Shown one piece after another: positions 13,978-21,728 of a DNA stretch of 28,145 nt. A model generated the notes under the pieces. The model was given only the letters and a program-made list of their open reading frames with translations. It was not told where the DNA came from and made no database searches. This DNA comes from JACVRX01 sp035697245 (GTDB lineage: Bacteria; Actinomycetota; Actinomycetes; Jiangellales; Jiangellaceae), in NCBI GenBank assembly GCA_035697245.1, contig DASSDH010000020.1, positions 1-28,145 on the forward strand, given 5' to 3'. How positions within the stretch are numbered: position 1 is the first letter of the stretch; every line of letters starts with the position of its first letter. Made by a program: the position numbers and the translations under genes.

Positions 13978-15036
13978 ATGAGTCAAACTGTTGAGACTGC
14001 TCCTCCGCCACCGGCGGCGGATGAGCCGGTCGAACGTAAGTCATTGCTGACGATTCTGATCCACCGCCCCGAGGTGGGAGCGTTGGTGGCAGCGTTGGCG
14101 ATCTTCGTGTTTTTCTTCGCGGTGGCCGAGCCGTTCCGTTCGGTGGCCGCATTCTCGACGGTGCTGTATGACAGTTCGACCATCGGGATCATGGCCGTGG
14201 GTGTGGCGCTGCTGATGATCGGTGGGGAGTTCGACCTGTCCGCCGGGGTGGCAGTGATCACAGCCGCGTTGACCGCGGCGATGTTCAGCTATGAGCTGAG
14301 CCTGAACCTATGGGTGGGTACGATCGTCGCGCTGGTGCTGGCGTTGATGATCGGGTACTGGAACGGCTGGCTGACGATGCGCACTGGCATCCCCAGCTTC
14401 CTGATCACCTTGAGCACATTCTTCATGCTGCAAGGCCTCAACCTCGGCGTCACCAAGCTCCTCACCGGCACCGTCGCCACGACGAACATCTCGAACATGG
14501 ACGGGTTCGGTGCGCTGGAGTGGATCTTCGCTTCGTCGTTCACGATCGGCGATCTCACCGTTCGCATCACGGTGGTGTGGTGGCTTCTGTTCACGGCGAT
14601 CGCCACCTGGCTGCTGTTGCGTACCCGGGTGGGGAACTGGATCTTCGCCGTAGGCGGCAACGCGGCCAGCGCCCGGGCGGTTGGAGTCCCGCTGAACCGA
14701 GTCAAGATCGGCCTGTTCATGGGGGTCGGCTTCCTGGCCTGGTTCTACGGCATGCACCGGCTGTATGCGTTCAGCACCGTGCAGTCTGGGGAAGGCGTGG
14801 GCAACGAGTTCCTGTTCATCATCGCCGCAGTGGTCGGCGGGTGCCTGCTGACCGGGGGCTACGGTTCGCCGATCGGGGCCGCGATCGGCGCGTTCATCTT
14901 CGGCATGACCCGCCAGGGCATCGTGTACGCCGGCTGGGACGCGAACTGGTACCGGTTCTTCCTGGGGGCGATGCTCCTGCTGGCCGTGCTGGTGAACCTG
15001 TGGGTCCGCAACTACGCCACTTCTCGACGGAGTTGA
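13978..15036 (+). CDS. ABC transporter permease, RbsC/FrcC family
   Basis: This 352-residue integral membrane protein has a cytoplasmic Pro/Ala-rich N-terminus (about 30 residues) and about nine to ten hydrophobic segments, beginning LVAALAIFVFFFAVA. The BPD_transp_2 family motif GVALLMIGGEFDLSAGV and the cytoplasmic coupling stretch GGNAASARAVGVPLNRVKIGLF are present, as is a late GGCLLTGGYGSPIGAAIGAF. It would form the membrane channel, probably as a homodimer, with the lipoprotein before it and the ATPase after it. AGGGAG eight bases before ATG 13978 is the ribosome-binding site. The ATPase gene starts seven bases downstream. Confidence 0.9.
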   Translation: MSQTVETAPPPPAADEPVERKSLLTILIHRPEVGALVAALAIFVFFFAVAEPFRSVAAFSTVLYDSSTIGIMAVGVALLMIGGEFDLSAGVAVITAALTAAMFSYELSLNLWVGTIVALVLALMIGYWNGWLTMRTGIPSFLITLSTFFMLQGLNLGVTKLLTGTVATTNISNMDGFGALEWIFASSFTIGDLTVRITVVWWLLFTAIATWLLLRTRVGNWIFAVGGNAASARAVGVPLNRVKIGLFMGVGFLAWFYGMHRLYAFSTVQSGEGVGNEFLFIIAAVVGGCLLTGGYGSPIGAAIGAFIFGMTRQGIVYAGWDANWYRFFLGAMLLLAVLVNLWVRNYATSRRS

Positions 15037-15042
15037 CCGATC

Positions 15043-16017
15043 ATGACTGATACTGCTACCGGGCCGGTTCCGGCCCGCACCGAGACCGGCGCGCCGTTGA
15101 TCGAGATGACGGGCGTGGGCAAATTCTACGGCGCCATCCGGGCGTTGGAGGGGATCAACCTGAAGGTCGACGCCGGGGAGATCACCTGTGTGCTGGGTGA
15201 CAACGGCGCCGGTAAGTCCACCCTGATCAAGATCATGTCCGGGTTGCATCAGCACAGCGAGGGCACCGTGCGGGTCGACGGAGACGAGATCAAGTTCAAC
15301 TCACCGCGGGATGCGCTGGCGATGGGGATCGCCACCGTCTATCAGGACCTGGCCGTGGTGTCGCTGATGGAAGTGTGGCGCAACTTCTTCCTCGGCTCGG
15401 AGAAACGCAAGCGCTACGGGCCGATCAACCCGCTGGCCATCGACGACATGCGTGACACCGCCAAGGACGAACTCGCCAAGATGGGGATCAACCTCAAGGA
15501 CATCAACCAGCCGATCGGCACCCTGTCCGGTGGGCAACGGCAGTGCGTGGCAATCGCCAGGGCGGTGTACTTCGGCGCCCGGGTGCTGATCCTGGACGAG
15601 CCCACTGCGGCGCTCGGGGTCAAACAGTCCGGGGTGGTGCTCAAATACACCGCCCGGGCCCGCGACGCTGGGCTCGGGGTGGTGTTCATCACCCACAACC
15701 CGCACCACGCGTACCTGGTCGGCGACCACTTCGTGGTGCTCAAACTCGGCCAGATGATCCTCGACGCGCACCGCGACGAGATCAACCTGGCGGATCTGAC
15801 CAGTCTGATGGCTGGCGGCGACGAGCTCGAAACGTTGTCCCACGAACTCGCCCGGGAAGGCGCGGTCGACACCCAGACCATCCGCGAGATCGAGGTCGGC
15901 GAACGCGCCGCCGACCAAGCCTCAGCCGAGGTCACCCAACCGCGGGAGCCTCTCGATACCCCACTGGAGGAGGCAACTGCCGAACCGGCCCCGCAACCGG
16001 AGGAACCTACCTCATGA
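15043..16017 (+). CDS. ABC transporter ATPase, single-domain FrcA/RbsA type with acidic tail
   Basis: This 324-residue cytoplasmic ATPase powers the importer. It has Walker A GDNGAGKST (52-60), a Q-loop YQD (100-102), the signature LSGGQ (161-165), Walker B VLILDEP (181-187) and an H-loop histidine in FITHNP (H218). Unlike the classical RbsA, which carries two fused nucleotide-binding domains, only one domain is present, as in FrcA-type systems; it would act as a homodimer. From about residue 258 a 65-residue acidic, Pro/Glu-rich tail (ending EPAPQPEEPTS) extends beyond the domain and looks disordered. Its TGA overlaps the iolG start (ATGA), so the importer and the first catabolic enzyme are translationally coupled. 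Confidence 0.9.
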   Translation: MTDTATGPVPARTETGAPLIEMTGVGKFYGAIRALEGINLKVDAGEITCVLGDNGAGKSTLIKIMSGLHQHSEGTVRVDGDEIKFNSPRDALAMGIATVYQDLAVVSLMEVWRNFFLGSEKRKRYGPINPLAIDDMRDTAKDELAKMGINLKDINQPIGTLSGGQRQCVAIARAVYFGARVLILDEPTAALGVKQSGVVLKYTARARDAGLGVVFITHNPHHAYLVGDHFVVLKLGQMILDAHRDEINLADLTSLMAGGDELETLSHELAREGAVDTQTIREIEVGERAADQASAEVTQPREPLDTPLEEATAEPAPQPEEPTS

Positions 16018-17030
16018 CCGTCCGTGTCGGCGTCATCGGCGTCGGCATGATCGGCCAGGACCACATCCGAAGACTCACCAAGCTGCTATCAGGGTCCGAG
16101 GTGGTGGCGGTGACCGACGTCGACCTCGGCCGGGCCCGGGAGGTAGCCGACGGTCTGGCCGGTGCGCGGGTTCACGACACCGGCCAGGACGTCATCCGCG
16201 ACGACGAGGTCGATGCGGTGCTGGTGACCTCGTGGGGGCCGACCCATGAGGAGTTCGTGCTCGCGTCGATCGACGCGGACAAGCCGGTCTTCTGCGAGAA
16301 GCCCTTAGCCACAACACAGGAGGCCTGTCTGCGGATCATCGATGCCGAGGTGGCGGGCGGTCGCCGGCTCGTGCAGGTCGGCTACATGCGCCGGTACGAC
16401 CCTGCATACCGGGCTTTGAAGGAAGTCGTGCGCAGTGGAGCCATCGGTGCCCCGCTGCTCGTCCATTCCCGGCACCGCAACCCTTCGGTGCCGGAGTACT
16501 ACACCCGCGAGATGGCGATCACCGATACGGCCGTCCACGACTTCGATGTCGTCCGCTGGCTGCTCGACGAGGAGATCGCCGCAACGACCGTGCTCGTGCC
16601 GCGCCGGAACCGGCACGGCGGTGACCTGCAGGATCCGCTGCTCATGCTGCTGGAGACCGAGAGCGGGGTGCTCGTCGACGTCGAGACGTCGGTGAACATC
16701 CGGTACGGCTACGACATTCAAGGTGAGGTGGTCGGAGAGGACGGAACCGCTGCACTCGGCGACGCGAGCCCGGTGATAGTCCGCCGGGATGGGACTGTCG
16801 CCGGGCGGGTGCCCGCCGATTGGCGGGAGCGGTTCATCCGTGCATACGACATCGAGTTCCAGGAGTGGATCGACACCCTGGCCGCGGGCGAGGATCCTGC
16901 GGGGCCGTCCTCGTGGGACGGGTATGCCGCCGCGGCCGTCTCCGACGCCGCTGTCGAGGCGCTGAACACAGGCAGCCGCACAACCGTACAGCTGCGGGAC
17001 AAGCCTGACCTCTACGCCAAGGAGCAGTGA
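16014..17030 (+). CDS. iolG: Inositol 2-dehydrogenase (Gfo/Idh/MocA family)
   Basis: This 338-residue NAD-dependent oxidoreductase oxidises myo-inositol to 2-keto-myo-inositol, the first catabolic step. The Rossmann motif GVIGVGMIGQDH is at the N-terminus, E95-K96-P97 holds the conserved lysine, and D171-x3-H175 in DTAVHDFD forms the catalytic pair. The middle section VGYMRRYDPAY is characteristic of inositol dehydrogenases. Length is normal. It starts at the ATGA overlap with the ATPase gene; the open frame upstream is a shadow of that gene. The substrate could be scyllo- or D-chiro-inositol instead of myo-inositol; context gives the pathway but not the isomer. Confidence 0.88.
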   Translation: MTVRVGVIGVGMIGQDHIRRLTKLLSGSEVVAVTDVDLGRAREVADGLAGARVHDTGQDVIRDDEVDAVLVTSWGPTHEEFVLASIDADKPVFCEKPLATTQEACLRIIDAEVAGGRRLVQVGYMRRYDPAYRALKEVVRSGAIGAPLLVHSRHRNPSVPEYYTREMAITDTAVHDFDVVRWLLDEEIAATTVLVPRRNRHGGDLQDPLLMLLETESGVLVDVETSVNIRYGYDIQGEVVGEDGTAALGDASPVIVRRDGTVAGRVPADWRERFIRAYDIEFQEWIDTLAAGEDPAGPSSWDGYAAAAVSDAAVEALNTGSRTTVQLRDKPDLYAKEQ

Positions 17031-17037
17031 GGCGGCC

Positions 17038-17907
17038 ATGAAGCTTGCGCTCGACCCGTACATGTTGCGCAGCACGCCGTTACTCGAGCTGCCGAAGCTC
17101 GTCGCCGACCTTGGTTACGAATACATCGAGCTCTCGCCGCGGGAGGACTTCACTCCGTTCTTCCTCCATCCCCGGGCCAGTGACGATGTGGTCGCAAAGT
17201 TCCGGAAGGCACTCAGCGCGGCGGGTGTCGAGGTCGCGACACACCTTCCGCTGTACCGCTGGTCGGGGCCCGACGAGGACGAGCGACTGGCCGCAGTGCG
17301 CTACTGGAAGCGCGCCATCCAGATCACCGTCGACCTGGGCTGCAAAGTGATGAATTCGGAATTCAACGGCCGGCCAGAGGCTGCCAGCATCAGCGAGGCG
17401 CAGTTCTGGCGGTCGATGGAGGAGTTGCTGCCAGTCTTCGAGAAGGAAGGGGTCGAGCTGCGGCTGGAGCCGCACCCCGACGACTTCGTCGAGGACGGCA
17501 AGACCGCGGTCGACATGGTGCGCGCGATCAACTCGCCACTGGTGTCGTTCCTCTACTGCGCACCGCACACGTTCCACCAGGGCGGCAACATGACCGAGAT
17601 CATGGAGTACGCCGGAGATCTGCTCACGCATCTGCACGTCGCCGATTCGTTCGACCACCGTGGCTCGTCGGGTCTGCGCTACATCGTGAATCCCCCCGGT
17701 TCCACGGCACGGGTCCATCAGCACCTGGACATCGGCCAGGGTGAGGTCGATTGGGACGAGTTCTTCGGGACCCTCGGGCGGCTCGGCTTCGGCTCCCGCG
17801 AAGAGACGATCATGACGGTGTGCGTCTTCGCGTGGGAGGAGCGAGCGCGGGAATCCAGCATCTTCATGCGCGAGGAGATCGGACGCCGCACCAAGGGTTG
17901 GAGCTGA
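17038..17907 (+). CDS. iolH: IolH-like TIM-barrel sugar isomerase/epimerase
   Basis: This 289-residue protein, the same length as Bacillus IolH as I recall it, belongs to the AP-endonuclease-2-like barrel family. It begins MKLALDPYMLRSTPLLELP and contains LGYEYIELSPREDF, MNSEFNGRPEA, LEPHPDDFVEDG, HLHVADSFDHRGSSG, HQHLDIGQGEVDW and CVFAWEERA, with acidic and histidine residues placed for metal binding. IolH-type proteins occur in many inositol operons, but their exact reaction is not firmly assigned to my knowledge; inosose isomerisation or an alternative dehydration has been suggested by fold. GAGGCGG precedes ATG 17038 and it follows iolG by seven bases. The iolH symbol is given with moderate certainty. 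Confidence 0.72.
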   Translation: MKLALDPYMLRSTPLLELPKLVADLGYEYIELSPREDFTPFFLHPRASDDVVAKFRKALSAAGVEVATHLPLYRWSGPDEDERLAAVRYWKRAIQITVDLGCKVMNSEFNGRPEAASISEAQFWRSMEELLPVFEKEGVELRLEPHPDDFVEDGKTAVDMVRAINSPLVSFLYCAPHTFHQGGNMTEIMEYAGDLLTHLHVADSFDHRGSSGLRYIVNPPGSTARVHQHLDIGQGEVDWDEFFGTLGRLGFGSREETIMTVCVFAWEERARESSIFMREEIGRRTKGWS

Positions 17908-17910
17908 GTC

Positions 17911-18300
17911 TTGCCGCTGGTCCGGATCGACGTGATCGAGGGCCGCACGGACGACGAGTTGCGGGCTCTGGCCGACACTGTTCACGGTGTCATGCTTGAC
18001 GTGTTCGCCGCTCCTCCAGGTGACAGATATCAGGTCATCACCGAACATCGTCCTCGCCACCTCATCCTCGAGGACACCGGCCTTGGTTTTGTTCGCACCG
18101 ATGCCGTGGTGCTCGTCCAGGTTTTCCAGCAGGGGCGCACGACCGAACAGAAGCGAGCGCTTTACCGGACTCTGGCGGAGCGGTTGGAGCAGCACCACGG
18201 GATCGCTCCCACCGATCTGATGGTGTCGATCACCGGTAACAGCCGTGAGGACTGGTCCTTCGGATACGGGCGTGCGCAGTTCCTGGAGGGAGATCTGTGA
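17911..18300 (+). CDS. Tautomerase family protein closing the inositol operon
   Basis: This 129-residue protein starts at TTG 17911, three bases after iolH, so residue 2 is proline (MPLVRIDV), the catalytic N-terminal base of the tautomerase superfamily after Met removal. Later segments YQVITEHRP, LVQVFQQGRTTEQKRALYRTL and the ending NSREDWSFGYGRAQF match the Tautomerase_2-like group of about 130 residues (malonate-semialdehyde-decarboxylase-like fold), not the 60-residue 4-oxalocrotonate tautomerases. Members catalyse keto-enol tautomerisation or related chemistry. In an inositol operon, plausible substrates are the IolE dione product or malonate semialdehyde. Both ideas are inference. It is the last gene of the operon and converges with the minus-strand pair. 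Confidence 0.78.
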   Translation: MPLVRIDVIEGRTDDELRALADTVHGVMLDVFAAPPGDRYQVITEHRPRHLILEDTGLGFVRTDAVVLVQVFQQGRTTEQKRALYRTLAERLEQHHGIAPTDLMVSITGNSREDWSFGYGRAQFLEGDL

Positions 18301-18331
18301 ACGCGCTTCGCTGGGGATTGCTTTCCCTGGA

Positions 18332-19327
18332 TCACGCCCTGCCGGCCGCCTCGAGCAGGACCTCCGCGGCCTTGCGCAATCCCTCCATCTGGTCCAGTTC
18401 CTGGTCCTCGTGCTCGATGTTCACGGCCATGTCGGGGTCGACCTTCGCCAGCGCCGCGAGGAAGTCGGCCCACCAGGCGACGTCGTGGCCGCGGCCTACG
18501 GCGACGAAGTCCCAGGAGGAATTCTCCGGCCAGCGGCTCAAGGTGTAGTCACCGCCGAGAGAGAGGGCGTCGGGGTCGTCGGGCCGGACCCGGCCGAACC
18601 GGTCGTCGAGGACGCCGTTGATCTTGGCAGCCTCGTTGATCCGGGTGTCCTTCGCGGCAGCGTTGTAGACGAGGCGCCCGAGACTGTTGACGGCAAGGAC
18701 TGGATCGATGCCCTGCCAGAAAAGGTGGCTGGGGTCCATCTCCGCTCCGACATGGGTGGCGTCGATCTCGGTGGCCAGCCGCTCCATGGTGGGCGGGTTG
18801 TAGACGACGTTGTGCGGGTGCATCTCGATGCAGACCTTGACATCGGCATCGGCGGCCCTGGCCTGGATGTCCTTCCAGAACGGGATCGCGACCTCGTTCC
18901 ACTGGTAGTCCCGGGCGTCCAAGTAGACGCTGTGCCAGGGCTCGACCGTCCACGAGGGGTATTTACCGCCGGCGTCGGACGCAGGCAGCCCGGACATGGT
19001 CACGACACGTTTGACGCCCAACAGCGCCGCGAGCTCGATCGAATCGCGTATGTCCTGGGCATGCTGAGCCCCGACGTCTGGGTTGGGGTCCAAAGGGTTG
19101 CCGTTGCAGTTGAGTGCCGTGAGTGTCACACCAGCGGCATGGAATAGGCCGAGGTACTCATCGCGGGCGTCATGGCTGGCCCGGATATCCGCCACTGGCA
19201 GGTGGACGGGGGGCAGGAAACCACCGGAGTTGATCTCCGCGCTGTCCAGGCCAAGGTCGCTGATGGCCCGCACTGCGTCGGCGACGGGTTTGTCATGCAG
19301 AACGGCGGTATAGACACCAAGCTTCAT
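18332..19327 (-). CDS. TIM-barrel sugar phosphate isomerase/epimerase family protein
   Basis: This 331-residue barrel protein starts MKLGVYTAVLHDKPV. Recognisable stretches are LDSAEINSGGFLPPVHLP, LTALNCNGNPLDPNP, VKVCIEMHPHNVVYNPP, VGAEMDPSHLFWQG and VNIEHEDQELDQMEG, carrying the usual metal-binding Glu, Asp and His of the AP-endonuclease-2-like family. Such proteins isomerise or epimerise free keto-sugars and often pair with a Gfo/Idh/MocA dehydrogenase, as here (44 bases downstream of it on the same strand). GAAGGGA upstream of the ATG serves as ribosome-binding site. The substrate is unknown; a second inositol isomer or a keto-sugar or glycoside is possible. It ends 31 bases from the end of the inositol operon, in convergent orientation. 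Confidence 0.78.
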   Translation of the reverse strand: MKLGVYTAVLHDKPVADAVRAISDLGLDSAEINSGGFLPPVHLPVADIRASHDARDEYLGLFHAAGVTLTALNCNGNPLDPNPDVGAQHAQDIRDSIELAALLGVKRVVTMSGLPASDAGGKYPSWTVEPWHSVYLDARDYQWNEVAIPFWKDIQARAADADVKVCIEMHPHNVVYNPPTMERLATEIDATHVGAEMDPSHLFWQGIDPVLAVNSLGRLVYNAAAKDTRINEAAKINGVLDDRFGRVRPDDPDALSLGGDYTLSRWPENSSWDFVAVGRGHDVAWWADFLAALAKVDPDMAVNIEHEDQELDQMEGLRKAAEVLLEAAGRA

Positions 19328-19371
19328 TGCGGTCGTCCCTTCGTTTCCCGTTGAGTAGGTCGGAACAAACG

Positions 19372-20550
19372 TCAGGCGCCGGTGACCTCGCGGCCGCCTG
19401 CCTGCGCCGAGGCGACGACGTTCTCGATCAGCCGCATGTTGTGCAGGCCGTCCTCGAACGATGCCATTCGAGGAAGTCCGTCCAGCCCGGCAACCTGTTC
19501 GAGGAATGCCCGAGCCTGGAAGGTGAACAGGTCGTTCTGCCCATAGCCGACGCCTGGGAAGTCCATCGGCAGTCCACCGGTGAGGTAAGGGTGAGCGGGA
19601 CCGACCGGCACCGTTCGGTACCCCTGGGTCGCGGCTTCGGGGCCGGCGTCGATAAAGCTGAACTCACCCGGTCGTTCGAGGTCGAAAGTCGCCGCGCCAC
19701 CCTGGCCCGCCACCTCGAAGCCGAGCGAGTTCGCGTGCCCGTACGTGGACCTGGAAACCGAGAATGTTCCGGCTGCACCGGAGGCGAAGGTGGCCGTGAA
19801 GGTCACCAGGTCCTCGTTCTCCACGGGTTCCAGCACGTCGCTCACCTCCACAGCGGCGTGGCCAACTGCCATTCCTACGGGAATTGCGCGTTCCGTGACG
19901 AACGTCGACAAGACCGCGCCACGAACCGATTGAATGGGCCCGCACACGTATTCGGCGAGGTCGAGCAGATGGCTGCCGATGTCGGACAGCGCACCGGATC
20001 CCGGCCCGCCCTTGTACCGCCAACTGATCGGCCTGCTTGGGTCGACACCGTAGTCGCACCAGTAGTGGCCGTTGAAGTGGAGAGCCGATCCAATGCCACC
20101 CGCATTCACGATGTCGCGAATGGCGGTGATGGCCGGTGATCGCCGGAAAACGAACCCGATGGCTGACTCACTGTCGGCCGCGTTCGCGGCAGTGACCATG
20201 GCCTCGGCGTCTGTCACGTTTGGCGCCATCGGCTTCTCGCACAGCACGTGCTTGCCGGCTGCGAGCAGAGCCTCGACGATCTCGCGGTGCAACGTGTTCG
20301 CCACGACGACGCTCACCACGTCGATGTCGCTGGCTTCGGCAATGGCCTCCCAACTCGTCTCCGCACGGGTGAATCCAAACCGCTGGGCGGTGTCATTGGC
20401 GAAGGCTTCGTTGACGTCGGCGACCGCGACCAGATCAACCTTCGGCAAACCTCCCCCGTAGAGGGTTGTTGCTGTCCGGTACCCGGCAGCATGGGCGCGG
20501 CCGGCCATGCCGGCGCCGATGACGGCCACACCGATGGAGGAACGTGTCAT
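19372..20550 (-). CDS. Gfo/Idh/MocA family NAD(P)-dependent sugar dehydrogenase
   Basis: This 392-residue oxidoreductase has a Rossmann motif VIGAGMAGRAHAAGY, the conserved lysine in CEKPMAPN and the catalytic histidine region GALSDIGSHLLDLAEY. The length and the preceding WRYKGGPGSG place it with the longer, about 390-residue group that often forms 3-keto-sugars, unlike the 338-residue IolG in the same window. GGGAGA lies four bases before the ATG. It is divergent from the LacI-type regulator across a 105-bp region containing a perfect LacI-type operator, and is followed by the barrel isomerase, so the two probably form a repressed sugar-oxidation pair. The substrate cannot be read from the sequence. 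Confidence 0.85.
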   Translation of the reverse strand: MTRSSIGVAVIGAGMAGRAHAAGYRTATTLYGGGLPKVDLVAVADVNEAFANDTAQRFGFTRAETSWEAIAEASDIDVVSVVVANTLHREIVEALLAAGKHVLCEKPMAPNVTDAEAMVTAANAADSESAIGFVFRRSPAITAIRDIVNAGGIGSALHFNGHYWCDYGVDPSRPISWRYKGGPGSGALSDIGSHLLDLAEYVCGPIQSVRGAVLSTFVTERAIPVGMAVGHAAVEVSDVLEPVENEDLVTFTATFASGAAGTFSVSRSTYGHANSLGFEVAGQGGAATFDLERPGEFSFIDAGPEAATQGYRTVPVGPAHPYLTGGLPMDFPGVGYGQNDLFTFQARAFLEQVAGLDGLPRMASFEDGLHNMRLIENVVASAQAGGREVTGA

Positions 20551-20572
20551 GTCGTCTCCCGGGTCGGGGGTC

Positions 20573-20600
20573 TTTAAAGCGCTTTAATTTCAGGTACTAT
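20573..20600 (+). promoter_or_regulatory. Candidate promoter of the lacI-phaB-phaC operon
   Basis: TACTAT at 20595-20600 is a good -10, with TTTAAA at 20573-20578 sixteen bases upstream as a weak -35. The operator palindrome at 20574-20587 covers the -35 and part of the spacer. The ATG at 20599-20601 lies inside this -10, so it is unlikely to be the regulator's start. Confidence 0.5.
20574..20587. promoter_or_regulatory. LacI-family operator, perfect 14-bp palindrome
   Basis: TTAAAGCGCTTTAA, a textbook LacI/GalR-type site with the central CG, lies 24 bp from the Gfo/Idh start and 69 bp from the LacI-type regulator start. One site could control both directions. Confidence 0.8.
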
Positions 20601-20655
20601 GACGTCGCCGGAGCGCGATGTCAAGAGTGCAGTGCGGCAGATGACAGGAGCGAGC

Positions 20656-21714
20656 GTGGGAAACGGCGGCATGACTCGAAGCGGCGGGACGGCACGCAGC
20701 CGTCGTCCGCGACTCGACGATGTTGCGGCGCGAGTGGGGCTTTCGCCGGCGTCCGTGTCGCTGGTTCTGCGCAACGCGCCGGGCCCGAGTGAAGCTACCC
20801 GCGAACGGGTATTCAGGGCTGCCGCCGAGCTGGGTTATCGGGCCGACATGACCGCGAGCCTCCTCGCTCGCCACCGGACCAACTTGCTCGGAGGGATGCT
20901 CGACGTCCGCAACACGTTCCACGCCGAGCTGGTCGATCACCTGCACGAAGCTGCCGACTCGGTCGGCTACGACCTCGTGCTCAGCACGGTCACCCGGACC
21001 CGTAGCGAAGACCGAGCAGTGGAGACGCTGCTCGACTTCCGCTGTGAGGCACTGATCCTGCTCGGACCGGAGGCGCCGACGGCAAGGCTGGCCGCCCTTG
21101 ACCGGCTGCAGCCCGTCGTGATCGTCGGGCGACGCATCCCCGCGGGCAGCATGGACGTCGTGCGCTCCGCAGACCAGGCAGGCGTGGGACTCGCCGTCGA
21201 CCATCTGGTCGAGTTGGGACACCGCGACATCGCATACGTGGATGGAGGGAAGGGAACGATCGCCGCCGACCGGCGCCGCGGATACCGGAGAGCCATGCGT
21301 CGGCTCGGCCTGGGCGATCGGGTGAATGTCATCGAAGGCGATCGCACCGAGGACTCCGGGATCCGGGCTGGGCAGATGCTTCTCCGGAGGAGGCTGCCGA
21401 CCGCGGTGATCACCTTCAACGACAGATGTGCACTTGGCCTGCTCGACGTATTGATCCGCAGCGGCGTCCACGTCCCTGGCGAACTGTCGCTGGTCGGCTA
21501 CGACGACAGCCCATCCGCGCAGTTGGCGCACATCAGCCTCACGTCGGTCGGCCAGGACGCGTTGAAGCAGGCGCAGCAGGCTGTAGCAGCTGCCGTCGAA
21601 CGGCTCGACCATGACCGGCGAGCACCCCGTGAGGTTGTATTGCCCCCCCGCCTGGTCGTCCGCAGCACGACAGGCCCGCCCCCTGATTCCCAGGACCGAC
21701 CGAGGCAGCGGTGA
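20656..21714 (+). CDS. LacI/GalR-family transcriptional regulator
   Basis: From GTG 20656 the protein has 352 residues, normal for the family. The N-terminal helix-turn-helix and hinge helix (RPRLDDVAARVGLSPASVSL, ending at AELGYRAD) are followed by a periplasmic-binding-like effector domain with GYDLVLSTV, LELGHRDIAYVDGG-type segments, TAVITFNDRCALGLL and LSLVGYDDSPSAQLAHISLTSV. AGGAG five bases before GTG 20656 decides the start; an upstream in-frame ATG at 20599 lies in the candidate -10. The cognate operator is probably the palindrome at 20574. Effectors of this family are usually sugars. The phaB-like gene follows so closely that its ribosome-binding site begins three bases after the stop. 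Confidence 0.87.
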   Translation: MGNGGMTRSGGTARSRRPRLDDVAARVGLSPASVSLVLRNAPGPSEATRERVFRAAAELGYRADMTASLLARHRTNLLGGMLDVRNTFHAELVDHLHEAADSVGYDLVLSTVTRTRSEDRAVETLLDFRCEALILLGPEAPTARLAALDRLQPVVIVGRRIPAGSMDVVRSADQAGVGLAVDHLVELGHRDIAYVDGGKGTIAADRRRGYRRAMRRLGLGDRVNVIEGDRTEDSGIRAGQMLLRRRLPTAVITFNDRCALGLLDVLIRSGVHVPGELSLVGYDDSPSAQLAHISLTSVGQDALKQAQQAVAAAVERLDHDRRAPREVVLPPRLVVRSTTGPPPDSQDRPRQR

Positions 21715-21728
21715 GTGAGGAGATCCAC

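Noticed and set aside
18154..18165. AAGCG-ag-CGCTT dyad as a LacI-type operator
   Set aside because: It is inside the tautomerase coding sequence and the two-base insertion breaks the LacI-type core.
20599..20655. Upstream ATG starts (20599, 20641) for the LacI-type regulator
   Set aside because: ATG 20599 falls in the candidate -10 TACTAT and neither has an RBS as good as the AGGAG before GTG 20656.
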